In this document: piece after piece, positions 54,916-63,384 of the stretch
How positions within the stretch are numbered: position 1 is the stretch's first letter
How the letters are laid out: every line of letters begins with the position of its first letter
Source of the DNA: an uncultured Eubacteriales bacterium
GTDB taxonomy: Bacteria; Bacillota; Clostridia; Oscillospirales; QAMX01
Length of the DNA: 63,552 nt
Assembly (NCBI GenBank): GCA_934546935.1
Contig: CAKTEH010000012.1
Coordinates: 1-63,552, forward strand
Direction of reading: 5' to 3'
Translations under genes and position numbers: made by a program
The notes under the pieces: model-generated
What the model was told of the DNA's origin: nothing
Databases searched by the model: none
The model's input: only the letters and a program-made list of their open reading frames with translations

Positions 54916-55982
54916 TATTTTGCACCTCCGTTTTCAGCAGCATTTTGGATTGCCTGGAGCACCTGCTCCGGAGAAGGGATCATACCGCCCGTACGATTGC
55001 AAAGCGTAACCGGTGCGCGTCCCTCAACAGCCAGTCGGACGTCTTCGATCATCTGCCCCATAGACAGTTCGACGGAAATGAAACTATGTACGTGCTGCGC
55101 CGCCGCAGAAATGGGCGCAGCCGGGAAGGGCCACAGCGTGATCGGACGGATCATGCCGGCATGGATACCGCGTGCGCGGGCCTCATTAATGGCATTTTTG
55201 GATACACGGGCTGCAATGCCGAACGCAACGATACAAATCTCGGCGTCCTCCATCCGGTATTCTTCATACAACGTTTCGTTTTTTTCAATCATTGCATAGC
55301 GCTGGAAGCGTTTGAAATTCATTTCTTCCAGTTCATCTGGAGCAAGAAAGAGGGAATTGACAATATTATGTTCGCGCTGCATCTGTGTACCGGTGGTTGC
55401 CCAAGGCTTTTCAACGGGCGCTTTGGGTGCATAATCAAGGCTGACCGGTTCCATCATCTGCCCCATCGTACCGTCGGCCAGAATCATAACCGGGGTGCGG
55501 TAAGCGTCGGCCAGGTCGAAACCTTTGACTGTTAAGTCAGCCATCTCCTGTACGGAACTTGGTGCGAGGACGATCATATGGAAATCGCCGTGTGCGCCGC
55601 CCTTGGTCGCCTGGAAATAGTCGGACTGTGAAGGCTGAATCCCGCCGAGCCCCGGGCCGCCGCGCTGAACATTAACAATCAGGGCTGGAAGGTCGGCGCC
55701 TGCAATATAGGAGATGCCTTCGCCCTTCAGCGAGATTCCAGGGGAAGAAGAAGAGGTCATGACACGCTTGCCGGTGGAGGAAACGCCGTAGACCATGTTA
55801 ATCGCGGCAATTTCACTTTCCGCCTGTAGGAAAGTGCCGCCGATTTTCGGCATACGTTTTGCCATATAGGCGGCAATTTCCGTCTGCGGCGTAATCGGGT
55901 ATCCAAAATAATGGCGGCAGCCGGCCAAAATTGCTGCTTCAGCGATCGCTTCGTTGCCTTTCATTAATACTTTATCTGCCAT
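54915..55982 (-). CDS. 2-oxoacid:ferredoxin oxidoreductase, alpha subunit (VorB/KorA-like)
   Basis: 355 residues. Pyrimidine-binding POR_N domain (ILAGCRHYFGYPITPQTEI, QAESEIAAINMVYGVSSTGKRVMTSSSSPG, VNVQRGGPGLGGIQPSQSDYFQATKGGAHGDF) and a domain II (CIVAFGIAARVSKNAINEAR, GMIRPITLWPFP). This subunit is of the type annotated as VorB (3-methyl-2-oxobutanoate) or KorA; a branched-chain substrate is supported by the Val T-box in front of the operon. Confidence 0.93.
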   Translation of the reverse strand: MADKVLMKGNEAIAEAAILAGCRHYFGYPITPQTEIAAYMAKRMPKIGGTFLQAESEIAAINMVYGVSSTGKRVMTSSSSPGISLKGEGISYIAGADLPALIVNVQRGGPGLGGIQPSQSDYFQATKGGAHGDFHMIVLAPSSVQEMADLTVKGFDLADAYRTPVMILADGTMGQMMEPVSLDYAPKAPVEKPWATTGTQMQREHNIVNSLFLAPDELEEMNFKRFQRYAMIEKNETLYEEYRMEDAEICIVAFGIAARVSKNAINEARARGIHAGMIRPITLWPFPAAPISAAAQHVHSFISVELSMGQMIEDVRLAVEGRAPVTLCNRTGGMIPSPEQVLQAIQNAAENGGAK

Positions 55983-55994
55983 GTTGTATTCACC

Positions 55995-56201
55995 TTACCT
56001 TTCCACTGTGATAATGCAGTCGGGACACATAGTTGCACAAAATGCACAGCCGATACAGTCGGCGGGCTTGGCCGCCTCGATGGGATGATGCCCTTTTTTG
56101 TTGATTTTGTCCTTGGCCAATGTAAGCACTTTTTTCGGACAGGCGTCCACGCACAGTCCGCAGCCTTTACAGTCGTCGGACTTAAATGTTAGCTTTGCCA
56201 T
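55995..56201 (-). CDS. 2-oxoacid:ferredoxin oxidoreductase, ferredoxin-like delta subunit
   Basis: 68 residues with two [4Fe-4S] motifs: CKGCGLCVDACPKK and CIGCAFCATMCPDC. ATG at 56201 has AAGGAG nine bases upstream and overlaps the end of the P-loop gene. Transfers electrons between the TPP subunit and ferredoxin. Confidence 0.93.
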   Translation of the reverse strand: MAKLTFKSDDCKGCGLCVDACPKKVLTLAKDKINKKGHHPIEAAKPADCIGCAFCATMCPDCIITVER

Positions 56202-56871
56202 ATTCATTTACTCCTTTGCAAGTGATTTTCAGAGGGAAAAGATTTGGAATCCGATTTTTCAATGGCGCATACAGCGCGTCCATTACACTGGTCATGCGCA
56301 GAGGCAGCCCGGAAAGCCGGGAGATCGCATCGGCATAGGGCATCGAAGAAAGGACATCTTCGGCGGTAGTTTCCACCCCAAGGTTTGAATTGTTGACAAT
56401 GCCGGTAAAGGGCAGGCCGCCGGCCGTTTCGATTTCACGCATGACTTCAATTGTGGAAGGCGCATCAGGCGTCAGCGGACGGAAACGGTTAATGACAAGC
56501 AGCATTTCGTAGTTGTCTTCTTCCAGGATTCCCGGCGTCCAGCGCCCCAACGCCAGTGCGCCGCGGTCATCGCCGCCGATGTCCACAACGGACATAACGC
56601 TGCGGTCATCGGTAATCGAATAAATATCCTGCGGCAGCGCGGGGATATCAAGGTTGGAATTGGCAAACGGAGAGCAAATCAGGCGGATCCCGGCTTTTTC
56701 CAGTTCCTGTATGCTGTCTTTTGTACGAAAATAGGGGTTTACAATGTCGATATCTGCGATAGCAACATGTTCATAGCGCCGTTTTAAATCATAGGCCAGA
56801 TTGACGGCCAGATTTGTTTTGCCGCTCCCGTAATGTCCGGATAGCAGGGTAATGCGTTTATACGTATACAT
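56182..56871 (-). CDS. MinD/ParA-like P-loop ATPase
   Basis: 229 residues. Walker A LSGHYGSGKTNLAVNLAYDL (deviant form with GSGKT), switch region IADIDIVNPYFR, VVDIGGDDRGALALG and VINRFRPLTPDA. No iron-sulfur carrier cysteines. Located between an acyl-CoA synthetase and the oxidoreductase subunits, overlapping both genes, so it is part of the operon. Members of the SIMIBI class act in cofactor insertion, complex assembly or regulation; the role here is not known. Confidence 0.8.
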   Translation of the reverse strand: MYTYKRITLLSGHYGSGKTNLAVNLAYDLKRRYEHVAIADIDIVNPYFRTKDSIQELEKAGIRLICSPFANSNLDIPALPQDIYSITDDRSVMSVVDIGGDDRGALALGRWTPGILEEDNYEMLLVINRFRPLTPDAPSTIEVMREIETAGGLPFTGIVNNSNLGVETTAEDVLSSMPYADAISRLSGLPLRMTSVMDALYAPLKNRIPNLFPLKITCKGVNEYGKANI

Positions 56872-59159
56872 TATAGCTTATTCCTTTGGATTTTTCCACT
56901 GGTGGTCTTTGGAAGGGAGTCGCGGAAAACCACAATGCGCGGATATTTATAGGGGGCTGTGTGCGCTTTGACATAGTTTTGGATTTCTTTTTTCAGCTCC
57001 TCTGTAGGCTCTGTGCCTTTAACAAGGACGATACTGGCCTTAACGACCTGGCCGCGCACTTCGTCCGGGGCGGCGGAGACGCCGCACTCAAGCACATACG
57101 GCAGCTCCATTATGACGCTTTCAATTTCAAACGGCCCGATACGGTAGCCGGAGGATTTGATAACGTCGTCGATGCGCCCGACATACCAGTAGAAGCCGTC
57201 CTCATCCCGCCAGGCAACGTCACCGGTATGATAATACCCATCGTGCCAGACTTCTGCAGTTTTTTCCGCATCCCGGTAGTATCCTGTGAACAACCCGCAG
57301 GGCACGCCGTCAGCGGTCCGGATAACGATTTCCCCGGTTTCCCCGGCTTTGACACTTTCCCCATCCGGGTTGAGCAAGTCGACGTTATAGATTGGGGCGG
57401 GTTTTCCCATTGAACCCAGTTTATGAGGCGCGCCGGTCATATTGCCGATAATCATGGTACTTTCCGACTGGCCAAACCCCTCGAGAATCTGCAGGCCGGT
57501 GGCTTTTTCGAATTGCCGGTATACTTCCGGATTCAGCGCCTCGCCGGCGGTGGTCATATGCCGGACCGAGGACAGGTCATATTTGGAGATATCTTCTTTA
57601 ACCATCATGCGCAGCATAGTCGGCGGTGCGCAGAAAGTGGTGATATGATATTTTGCAAACATTGGAAGGATGTCGGAGGCGTCAAAACGGTCGAAGTCAT
57701 AGACAAAGGTTGCCGCTTCACACAGCCACTGACCATAAAGCTTGCCCCACATCGCTTTCGCCCATCCGGTATCGGAAATGGTGAAATGCAGGCCGTCAGG
57801 ATCGACGTTGTGCCAATATCGGGCAGTGTGAAAATGCCCGAGCGCATACTTATAATTATGCGCAGCAATCTTGGGATAACCGGAAGTCCCGGAGGTAAAG
57901 AACATCAGCATCAGGTCACTGCCACAGGGGGTATCTTCCGTTCGGGCAAAATGGGAAGAAAACAGGGTATATTCCTCATCGAAATTGCGCCAGCCTTCGC
58001 GGGCCCCACCGACAAGGATCTTCGTTTTCAATTCCGGACAGTTTGTGGCCGCAAGGTCAACCTGGTGTGCGCAATCCCCGTCAGCCGTACATAAGATGGC
58101 GCTGACGCCTGCCGACTGGAAACGGTATTCGTAGTCATGCTGCTGAAGCTGATTGGTAGCGGGTATGGCGATTGCGCCAAGCTTGTTCAATCCGATCATG
58201 GCGAACCAGAATTGATAATGCCGTTTTAAAACCAGCATTACGCGGTCGCCTTTTTTGACGCCCAGGGATTTGAAATAATTTGCGCACTGTGCGCTGGCAC
58301 GCTGGATGTCCCGGAAAGTGAAGCGCCGTTCTGTTTTATCCTGGGAAATATGCAGCATGGCCAGTTTTTCCGGATCGCGCGCAGCCAATGCATCGACGAT
58401 ATCGAATGCGAAGTTGAAACGCTCGGCATTTTTAAAAGTGATCTTGCGCGGCGTACCGTTTTCGTCTTCATCGACATCGATAAACGTATTGTAAATACGC
58501 GGTTTTGTGTCGCGCGGGGAAGCTTTTGTGTCCGTCAGCGCCGGCGCGGGTTCCAGCTCCGGGATCGGTTCGCCGGTGGGGTTGAGGACAATGGCGTAAA
58601 ACAGACAGTCTGCGCCGTTAACGGCGATCATCCCATGTGGGGTAGAAGAATCATAGTAAATGCTGTCGCCTGGGCCAAGGATTTCCCAGTGTTCGCCGAC
58701 CTGTACCTTCAATTGCCCTTCAATAATAATATCGCATTCCTGGCCGGAGTGTGTCGTCAACTCGATATCCCGCTTCTGGGCTTCTTCGCTGAAGCTGCTG
58801 CGTACATACAGCGGCTCGGCAATGCGGTTTTGGAAATCCGCCGCAAGGTTATAATAGGTCATTGAATGCGCCTGTTCGATACGTTGGCCGTTTCCTGCGC
58901 GCGTAACGGTATAGGATTTTAGATTCGGGCTGCGCCCTTCGATGATATCTGTTACATCTACGTTAAAGGCAAGTGCGCAGCGGTAAATGAAAGCAAAATT
59001 GAGGTCGCTTCCACCGTTTTCGCAAAGCTGGTATTCTTCGATGGATACGCCGGTTTTCTGCGCCATCTGCGCCGGGCTGAGTCCTTCTATTTCCCGGAGT
59101 TCCCGGATTCTTGCGGCCATTTCCTTGATTTTATAATCAAGGCCTGTGATTCGTTCCAT
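56871..59159 (-). CDS. XRE-cupin-acyl-CoA synthetase fusion (Val unit)
   Basis: 762 residues with three parts. XRE helix-turn-helix about 12-68 (RIRELREIEGLSPAQMAQKT); cupin about 130-200 (HSGQECDIIIEGQLKVQVGE, GPGDSIYYDSSTPHGMIAV); MACS-type AMP-forming acyl-CoA synthetase about 245-762 (FFTSGTSGYPKIAAHNYKYA, DTGWAKAMWGKLYGQW, EGFGQSESTMI, YHTGDVAWRDEDG, GRIDDVIKSSGYRIGPFEIE, catalytic Lys in TTSGKIQRNKL). XRE-cupin proteins are normally free regulators; here one is fused to an enzyme. MACS enzymes activate short and branched acids such as isobutyrate. It heads the Val T-box operon with a P-loop ATPase and the oxidoreductase. ATG behind GGAGG. Confidence 0.93.
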   Translation of the reverse strand: MERITGLDYKIKEMAARIRELREIEGLSPAQMAQKTGVSIEEYQLCENGGSDLNFAFIYRCALAFNVDVTDIIEGRSPNLKSYTVTRAGNGQRIEQAHSMTYYNLAADFQNRIAEPLYVRSSFSEEAQKRDIELTTHSGQECDIIIEGQLKVQVGEHWEILGPGDSIYYDSSTPHGMIAVNGADCLFYAIVLNPTGEPIPELEPAPALTDTKASPRDTKPRIYNTFIDVDEDENGTPRKITFKNAERFNFAFDIVDALAARDPEKLAMLHISQDKTERRFTFRDIQRASAQCANYFKSLGVKKGDRVMLVLKRHYQFWFAMIGLNKLGAIAIPATNQLQQHDYEYRFQSAGVSAILCTADGDCAHQVDLAATNCPELKTKILVGGAREGWRNFDEEYTLFSSHFARTEDTPCGSDLMLMFFTSGTSGYPKIAAHNYKYALGHFHTARYWHNVDPDGLHFTISDTGWAKAMWGKLYGQWLCEAATFVYDFDRFDASDILPMFAKYHITTFCAPPTMLRMMVKEDISKYDLSSVRHMTTAGEALNPEVYRQFEKATGLQILEGFGQSESTMIIGNMTGAPHKLGSMGKPAPIYNVDLLNPDGESVKAGETGEIVIRTADGVPCGLFTGYYRDAEKTAEVWHDGYYHTGDVAWRDEDGFYWYVGRIDDVIKSSGYRIGPFEIESVIMELPYVLECGVSAAPDEVRGQVVKASIVLVKGTEPTEELKKEIQNYVKAHTAPYKYPRIVVFRDSLPKTTSGKIQRNKL

Positions 59160-59190
59160 GCTTATTCCTCCTACGGGTTTTTATGGGACG

Positions 59191-59467
59191 AAAAAACGCC
59201 CGTCCCAAAGGCATAATGCTTTGAGACGAGCGTAATCTACACCCGCGGTACCACTCAAATTGCGGCGAAACCCGCCGCCACTCTTGGAATCCAACAATTC
59301 CTATGCCTTTACGCAGCAATCACGGGGAGGGTCTACTTACGTACCCGCTTTCTTCCTCCCGGCTTGGAAGCTACAGCAACAGGCTATATTCCTATGGCTC
59401 GCACCAACCGCCACTTCTCTGCCGAAACTTTATCCTGTGCACTCTTCGTCAACGCCATTTTAACTTC
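59191..59467 (-). promoter_or_regulatory. T-box leader, Val (GUA) specifier
   Basis: Minus strand: Stem I with GAAG/CTTC and ACAGG/CCTGT around the specifier loop, GGTTGGTGCGAGCC distal element, GAGTGGTACCGCGGGTG T-box (about 59240-59254) and a terminator (59191-59233) ending in a T-run. The specifier GTA (59372-59374) precedes GCTTCCAAGC, aligned to the other two leaders. UGGU fits A73 of tRNA-Val. Confidence 0.9.
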
Positions 59468-59473
59468 GATACC

Positions 59474-59502
59474 ATCATACACGCCTGTTGAGATTTTGTC
59501 AA
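59474..59502 (-). promoter_or_regulatory. promoter of Val T-box operon
   Basis: Minus strand TTGACA (59497-59502), 17-base spacer, TATGAT (59474-59479). Confidence 0.88.
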
Positions 59503-59539
59503 TGGCAAATTTACGGTTTATTTGTGGAAGGATCTTGTT

Positions 59540-61804
59540 TTACAGTTTATTTCGCTGAATTTTTCCGCTGATCGTCTTTGGCAGGGAGTCGCGGAAGACT
59601 ACAATGCGCGGATATTTATAGGGGGCTGTGTGTGTTTTGACATAATTTTGGATTTCCGTTTTTAGCTCCTCCGTCGGCTCTGTGCCTTTGACAAGGACGA
59701 TACTGGCCTTGACGACCTGGCCGCGCACTTCGTCCGGGGCGGCGGAGACGCCGCACTCAAGCACATACGGCAGCTCCATTATGACGCTTTCAATTTCAAA
59801 CGGCCCGATGCGGTAGCCGGAGGATTTAATAACGTCGTCAACACGCCCGACATACCACAAAAACCCATCTTCGTCCCGCCAGGCAACATCGCCGGTATGG
59901 TAATACCCGTCGTGCCAGACTTCCGCAGTTTTTTCCTCGTTGCGGTAATAACCGGTAAATAACCCGCAGGGGATATGGCCGCTGGTTTTTACGACGATTT
60001 CACCGTTTTCACCGTCTGCCACCGGTTTGCCTTCGGCGTCCACGAGCTCGATATCATAAAGCGGGACCGGCCTGCCCATTGAACCTACCTTATGTGGTGC
60101 GCCGATGAGGTTGGCAATGGTCAGCGTCAGCTCGGTTTGCCCGAACCCTTCCATGATCTGTAGCCCGGTTGCTTTTTCAAACTGATAATATACTTCCGGA
60201 TTGAGCGCTTCGCCTGCGGTGGTCATACGCTTGATAGAGGACAGGTCATATTTGGATATATCTTCTTTGATCAGCATGCGCAGCATGGTCGGGGGCGCAC
60301 AGAAGGTGGTGATGTTATATTTTGCGAACATCGGAAGGATATCCGCAGCATGGAAGCGCTCAAAGTCGTAGGTAAATACCGCGCCTTCACACAGCCACTG
60401 GCCATAGAGTTTACCCCACAGCGCTTTCCCCCAACCAGTATCGGAGATGGTGAAATGCAGGCCATCGCGCATAACGCCATGCCAGTATTTTGCGGTGATA
60501 TAGTGGCCAAGCGCATATTTATAATTGTGTGCGGCGATCTTCGGATAACCGGTTGTCCCGGAGGTGAAAAACATGAGCATCAGATCGCTGCCGCAGGGGG
60601 TATCTTCCGTGCGGTAAAAATGCGCGCTGTAAAGCGGGAATTCCTCGTCAAAATTATGCCAGCCTTCGCGGCTCCCGCCGACAAGGATTTTAGTTTTCAG
60701 CCCGGGGCAGCCTGCGGCTGCAAGGTCGGCCTGATGTGCGCAGTCATCGTCGGCGGTGCAAACGATTGCAGAAACGCCGGCAGCTTCAAAACGGTATTCA
60801 TAATCGTGCTGCTGCAGAAGGCTGGTGGCAGGGATAGCGATGGCGCCAAGCTTGTGCAGCCCAAGGATGGCAAACCAGAACTGATAATGCCGCTTTAAAA
60901 CCAGCATTACGCGGTCGCCCTTTTTGATTCCAAGCGCCTTGAAATAATTGGCGCACTGGGCGCTTGCGCGCTTCATATCGTTGAATGTGAAGCGCCGTTC
61001 TACCCGGTTGACGTCAAGATGTACCATTGCAAGCTTGTCCGGATCTTTCTTTGCGATGGCGTCCACTACATCAAACGCGAAATTAAATTTATCTTCATTT
61101 GTGAATTGGATAGACTGAAGCAGCCCGTTTTCATCCTCTACAGTCTGGATGAATTTGCTGGCGACCAGGTCTTCGGTGGCGTGTGCAGAAACCAGCGTCT
61201 GTACGACCTGCGGCGCGGATTCATTCTCACCCGGCAGGACGACTGCAACGAAAAGGCAGTCGCGCCCGTCAACGGCAATCATGCCATGCGGCGTTGAGCT
61301 GTTATAATAGATGCTGTCGCCTTCATTTAGGTATTCAATGTGCTCGCCAACTTGTACTTTCAACCGGCCGCTCATGACAAGGTCAAATTCCTGCCCGGAA
61401 TGCCGGGTCAAATGGATCGGCTTGTTCTGCAGCTTCGGCTGGTATTCGTAGCGGACCCAATACGGCTCCGCAATTTTTTTTCGGAAGCGAGGCGCCAGAT
61501 CCTGAATGACAATACCGTCCTCTTTTGCAGTTTCATCCCCTTCTCCTTTGCGGGTTATTGTATAGGAGGATAGGTGCGCGCTTTCTCCCTCCAACAGGTC
61601 GGTGATTTCAATACCAAACGCGAGCGCACATTTATGAATAAAAGTAAAGGGAAAATCGGCCTGTCCGGCCTCATAGTTCTGATATGCTTCAACGGAAACC
61701 TCAGTTTTTTTTGCCATTTCTTCAATACTGATACCGTCGATCTCGCGCATTTCACGGATTCGCAGCGCAACCTCCTGTAGTTTATTGACAGATACTGCCG
61801 CCAT
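59540..61804 (-). CDS. XRE-cupin-acyl-CoA synthetase fusion (Ile unit)
   Basis: 754 residues from the ATG at 61804 (AAGGAGGC six bases upstream; the frame runs back into the T-box leader but that part is not coding). Same three parts as the 56871-59159 protein: XRE (about 12-65, RIREMREIDGISIEEMAKKT), cupin (about 130-200) and MACS-type synthetase with FFTSGTTGYPKIAAHN, EGFGQTELTLTI, YHTGDVAWRDEDGFLW, GRVDDVIKSSGYRIGPFEIE and SGKIQRNKL. The C-terminal 80 residues are almost identical to the paralog while the N-terminus has diverged. It is the only gene of its unit, behind the Ile T-box; 2-methylbutyrate activation is inferred from this. Confidence 0.93.
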   Translation of the reverse strand: MAAVSVNKLQEVALRIREMREIDGISIEEMAKKTEVSVEAYQNYEAGQADFPFTFIHKCALAFGIEITDLLEGESAHLSSYTITRKGEGDETAKEDGIVIQDLAPRFRKKIAEPYWVRYEYQPKLQNKPIHLTRHSGQEFDLVMSGRLKVQVGEHIEYLNEGDSIYYNSSTPHGMIAVDGRDCLFVAVVLPGENESAPQVVQTLVSAHATEDLVASKFIQTVEDENGLLQSIQFTNEDKFNFAFDVVDAIAKKDPDKLAMVHLDVNRVERRFTFNDMKRASAQCANYFKALGIKKGDRVMLVLKRHYQFWFAILGLHKLGAIAIPATSLLQQHDYEYRFEAAGVSAIVCTADDDCAHQADLAAAGCPGLKTKILVGGSREGWHNFDEEFPLYSAHFYRTEDTPCGSDLMLMFFTSGTTGYPKIAAHNYKYALGHYITAKYWHGVMRDGLHFTISDTGWGKALWGKLYGQWLCEGAVFTYDFERFHAADILPMFAKYNITTFCAPPTMLRMLIKEDISKYDLSSIKRMTTAGEALNPEVYYQFEKATGLQIMEGFGQTELTLTIANLIGAPHKVGSMGRPVPLYDIELVDAEGKPVADGENGEIVVKTSGHIPCGLFTGYYRNEEKTAEVWHDGYYHTGDVAWRDEDGFLWYVGRVDDVIKSSGYRIGPFEIESVIMELPYVLECGVSAAPDEVRGQVVKASIVLVKGTEPTEELKTEIQNYVKTHTAPYKYPRIVVFRDSLPKTISGKIQRNKL

Positions 61805-61831
61805 AACAACGCCTCCTTGGTTTTTAAGAAT

Positions 61832-62104
61832 AAAAAACACCCGTCTCAAAGTTTTTTCTTTGAGACGGGCGCATACTTGCACTCGCGGTACCACTCAAAT
61901 TGCGGTTAAAAACCGCCCCTCTTGGGATCCGGCAATCCCTATGCATTTACGCAGCAATCACGGGAGATATCTACTAACCGCATCGGGGTATTCGGATCTC
62001 CAGCTCAGAAGCGATGGGTCTGTTGGAAAACAATCTGCTGCCGGTTTACACCAACCACCGGCTCTCTGCATGCAGCTGCTTCCGACCGTCTTCGTCACAG
62101 CTTT
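61832..62104 (-). promoter_or_regulatory. T-box leader, Ile (AUC) specifier
   Basis: Minus strand: Stem I with GAAG/CTTC and GGTC/GACC, GCAGAGAGCCGG and GGTTGGTGTAAACCGG distal elements, GAGTGGTACCGCGAG T-box (about 61881-61895) and a terminator CCCGTCTCAAAG/CTTTGAGACGGG with a T-run (61831-61870). The specifier ATC (62013-62015) precedes GCTTCTGAGC. UGGU fits A73 of tRNA-Ile. Confidence 0.9.
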
Positions 62105-62110
62105 GTATGC

Positions 62111-62139
62111 ACTATAACATCGGATTTTTAATTTGTCAA
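62111..62139 (-). promoter_or_regulatory. promoter of Ile T-box unit
   Basis: Minus strand TTGACA (62134-62139), 17-base spacer, TATAGT (62111-62116). Confidence 0.88.
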
Positions 62140-62194
62140 GCCCCTTTTTCATTTTTTATCCCCGGAAGAAGGGTTGTTCTATATTCCAAAGGGC

Positions 62195-62224
62195 TTGCAT
62201 TTCATAGTATATCTATGGTAAAAT
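62195..62224 (+). promoter_or_regulatory. promoter of Rrf2 gene
   Basis: TTGCAT (62195-62200), 18-base spacer, TAAAAT (62219-62224). The spacer holds a near-palindrome ATAGTATATCTAT, a candidate operator for autoregulation. Confidence 0.6.
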
Positions 62225-62269
62225 CGGAAAAAGCAAAAAAGCAGCGCCGGTGTTATTGGAGGAAATGGA

Positions 62270-62695
62270 ATGCTGATTTCAACAAAAGGCAGATATGCGT
62301 TGCGCATGATGATTGATATCGCGCAACACTGCGAGGATGGTTATGTAGCGCTCCGGGAAATTTCCGGGCGCCAGGATATTTCTGTAAAATATCTGGAGCA
62401 GGTCGCTGCACTTTTATGCCGTGCGGGTCTGCTGCAAAGTCTGCGGGGCAATAGCGGAGGCTATCGGCTGGCAAAGACACCGGAAGCTTATACCGCCGGG
62501 GAAATTCTTCGGGCGGCCGAGGGGACTCTGGCGCCAATTGCGTGCCTGCAGACCAAGTCTAATACTTGTGCGCGCAGCGGCAGCTGCATGACGCTTCCTT
62601 TTTGGGAAGGGTTTTACCGCACGATTGAAAACTATGTCAATGGAATTACGCTTCGGGACTTGGTGCAGCAGGGCTTGCAAAACGAAGGGGAGTGA
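62270..62695 (+). CDS. Rrf2-family regulator, IscR/CymR-like
   Basis: 141 residues. Starts MLISTKGRYALRMMIDIAQH; winged helix about 1-70 with LREISGRQDISVKYLEQVAALLCRAGLLQSLRGNSGGYRLAK; then CLQTKSNTCARSGSC (about residues 92-106), a Cys-x7-Cys-x5-Cys array close to the [2Fe-2S] ligands of IscR. Family members control iron-sulfur or cysteine metabolism. It is divergent from the Ile T-box unit, next to a ferredoxin-dependent module that needs Fe-S clusters. ATG behind GGAGG. Confidence 0.9.
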   Translation: MLISTKGRYALRMMIDIAQHCEDGYVALREISGRQDISVKYLEQVAALLCRAGLLQSLRGNSGGYRLAKTPEAYTAGEILRAAEGTLAPIACLQTKSNTCARSGSCMTLPFWEGFYRTIENYVNGITLRDLVQQGLQNEGE

Positions 62696-62845
62696 GGCTC
62701 ATTGGTCGTAAAACAGTAATATGCGAATTTCTTGGAAGAGGCATGATTTCGGTCATACCTGTTCCGCTTTTTGCAGTATATCCACGGGGATGAAGCCTAT
62801 GAGGTCATAGGAGTTTCGTCAAGCCTCCTTCTTCATTCATTCGTT

Positions 62846-63289
62846 TCAATTCATTTCACCCACACGGCAATTCAGTTCGTAGAGTGCGGTGCGGTTTGAA
62901 TCCCATTGTAGTTTTTGATATGCTTCTTCATAGGTTAACCAAATGCACTCAGTATGCTCGTGGGACAACTGTATATCTTCCTGGCACTCAAAGCCGAAAG
63001 TATATTCTGGAATCACATAAGTATCCTTGTCCCAATGCTGACGGCGCTTCTCGGATATAATTGTAACAGGGATATAGGCTAAACTTCTAAGTTCCACCCA
63101 CTTATCAGACTGCACTCCGCCTTCTTCAAAGGTTTCTCTTTTTGCCGCTTCTAATGGCGTTTCGTTATCTTCGCCACCTCCGGCTATAAACTGCCATTGG
63201 TCGTGATCGGCACGATGAAACACACAGTATAGCGGAGAGCTATTAACAATTTGATATGGGATTGCAAGTATTTGAAAAGGTGCTCGCAT
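62846..63289 (-). CDS. NUDIX hydrolase
   Basis: 147 residues from the ATG at 63289 (GAGGAG seven bases upstream). Full Nudix box GGGEDNETPLEAAKRETFEEGGV (Gx5Ex7REUxEExGU form). Begins MRAPFQILAIPYQI, resembling dATP/NTP pyrophosphohydrolases that act on nucleotides. Ends WDSNRTALYELNCRV. Unlinked to its neighbours in function as far as I can see. Confidence 0.88.
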   Translation of the reverse strand: MRAPFQILAIPYQIVNSSPLYCVFHRADHDQWQFIAGGGEDNETPLEAAKRETFEEGGVQSDKWVELRSLAYIPVTIISEKRRQHWDKDTYVIPEYTFGFECQEDIQLSHEHTECIWLTYEEAYQKLQWDSNRTALYELNCRVGEMN

Positions 63290-63337
63290 TATAATTCTCC
63301 TCAATGCAAAATCTTTTCGGGATAGCAAAACCGCCGA

Positions 63338-63384
63338 ACGCTGTCAATGGCGGCGAAGCCGTTCATCTTGACCATTGACAGCGT
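63338..63384. repeat. nested inverted repeat near window end
   Basis: 13-base arms ACGCTGTCAATGG (63338-63350) and its complement (63372-63384) enclose an inner CGGC-GAA-GCCG hairpin. Further small hairpins follow (GGCGGC/GCCGCC near 63413-63428; ATTTCC/GGAAAT near 63430-63447). The last 260 bases have no supported gene. Confidence 0.65.

Noticed and set aside
61805..61894. N-terminal extension of the Ile synthetase
   Set aside because: These codons are T-box and terminator sequence; the protein starts at 61804 behind AAGGAGGC.
59191..62104. Repeated blocks at 59.2 and 61.9 kb as transposon ends
   Set aside because: The shared sequence is T-box and terminator structure, and the remainder is paralogous coding sequence; no transposase or target duplication was seen.
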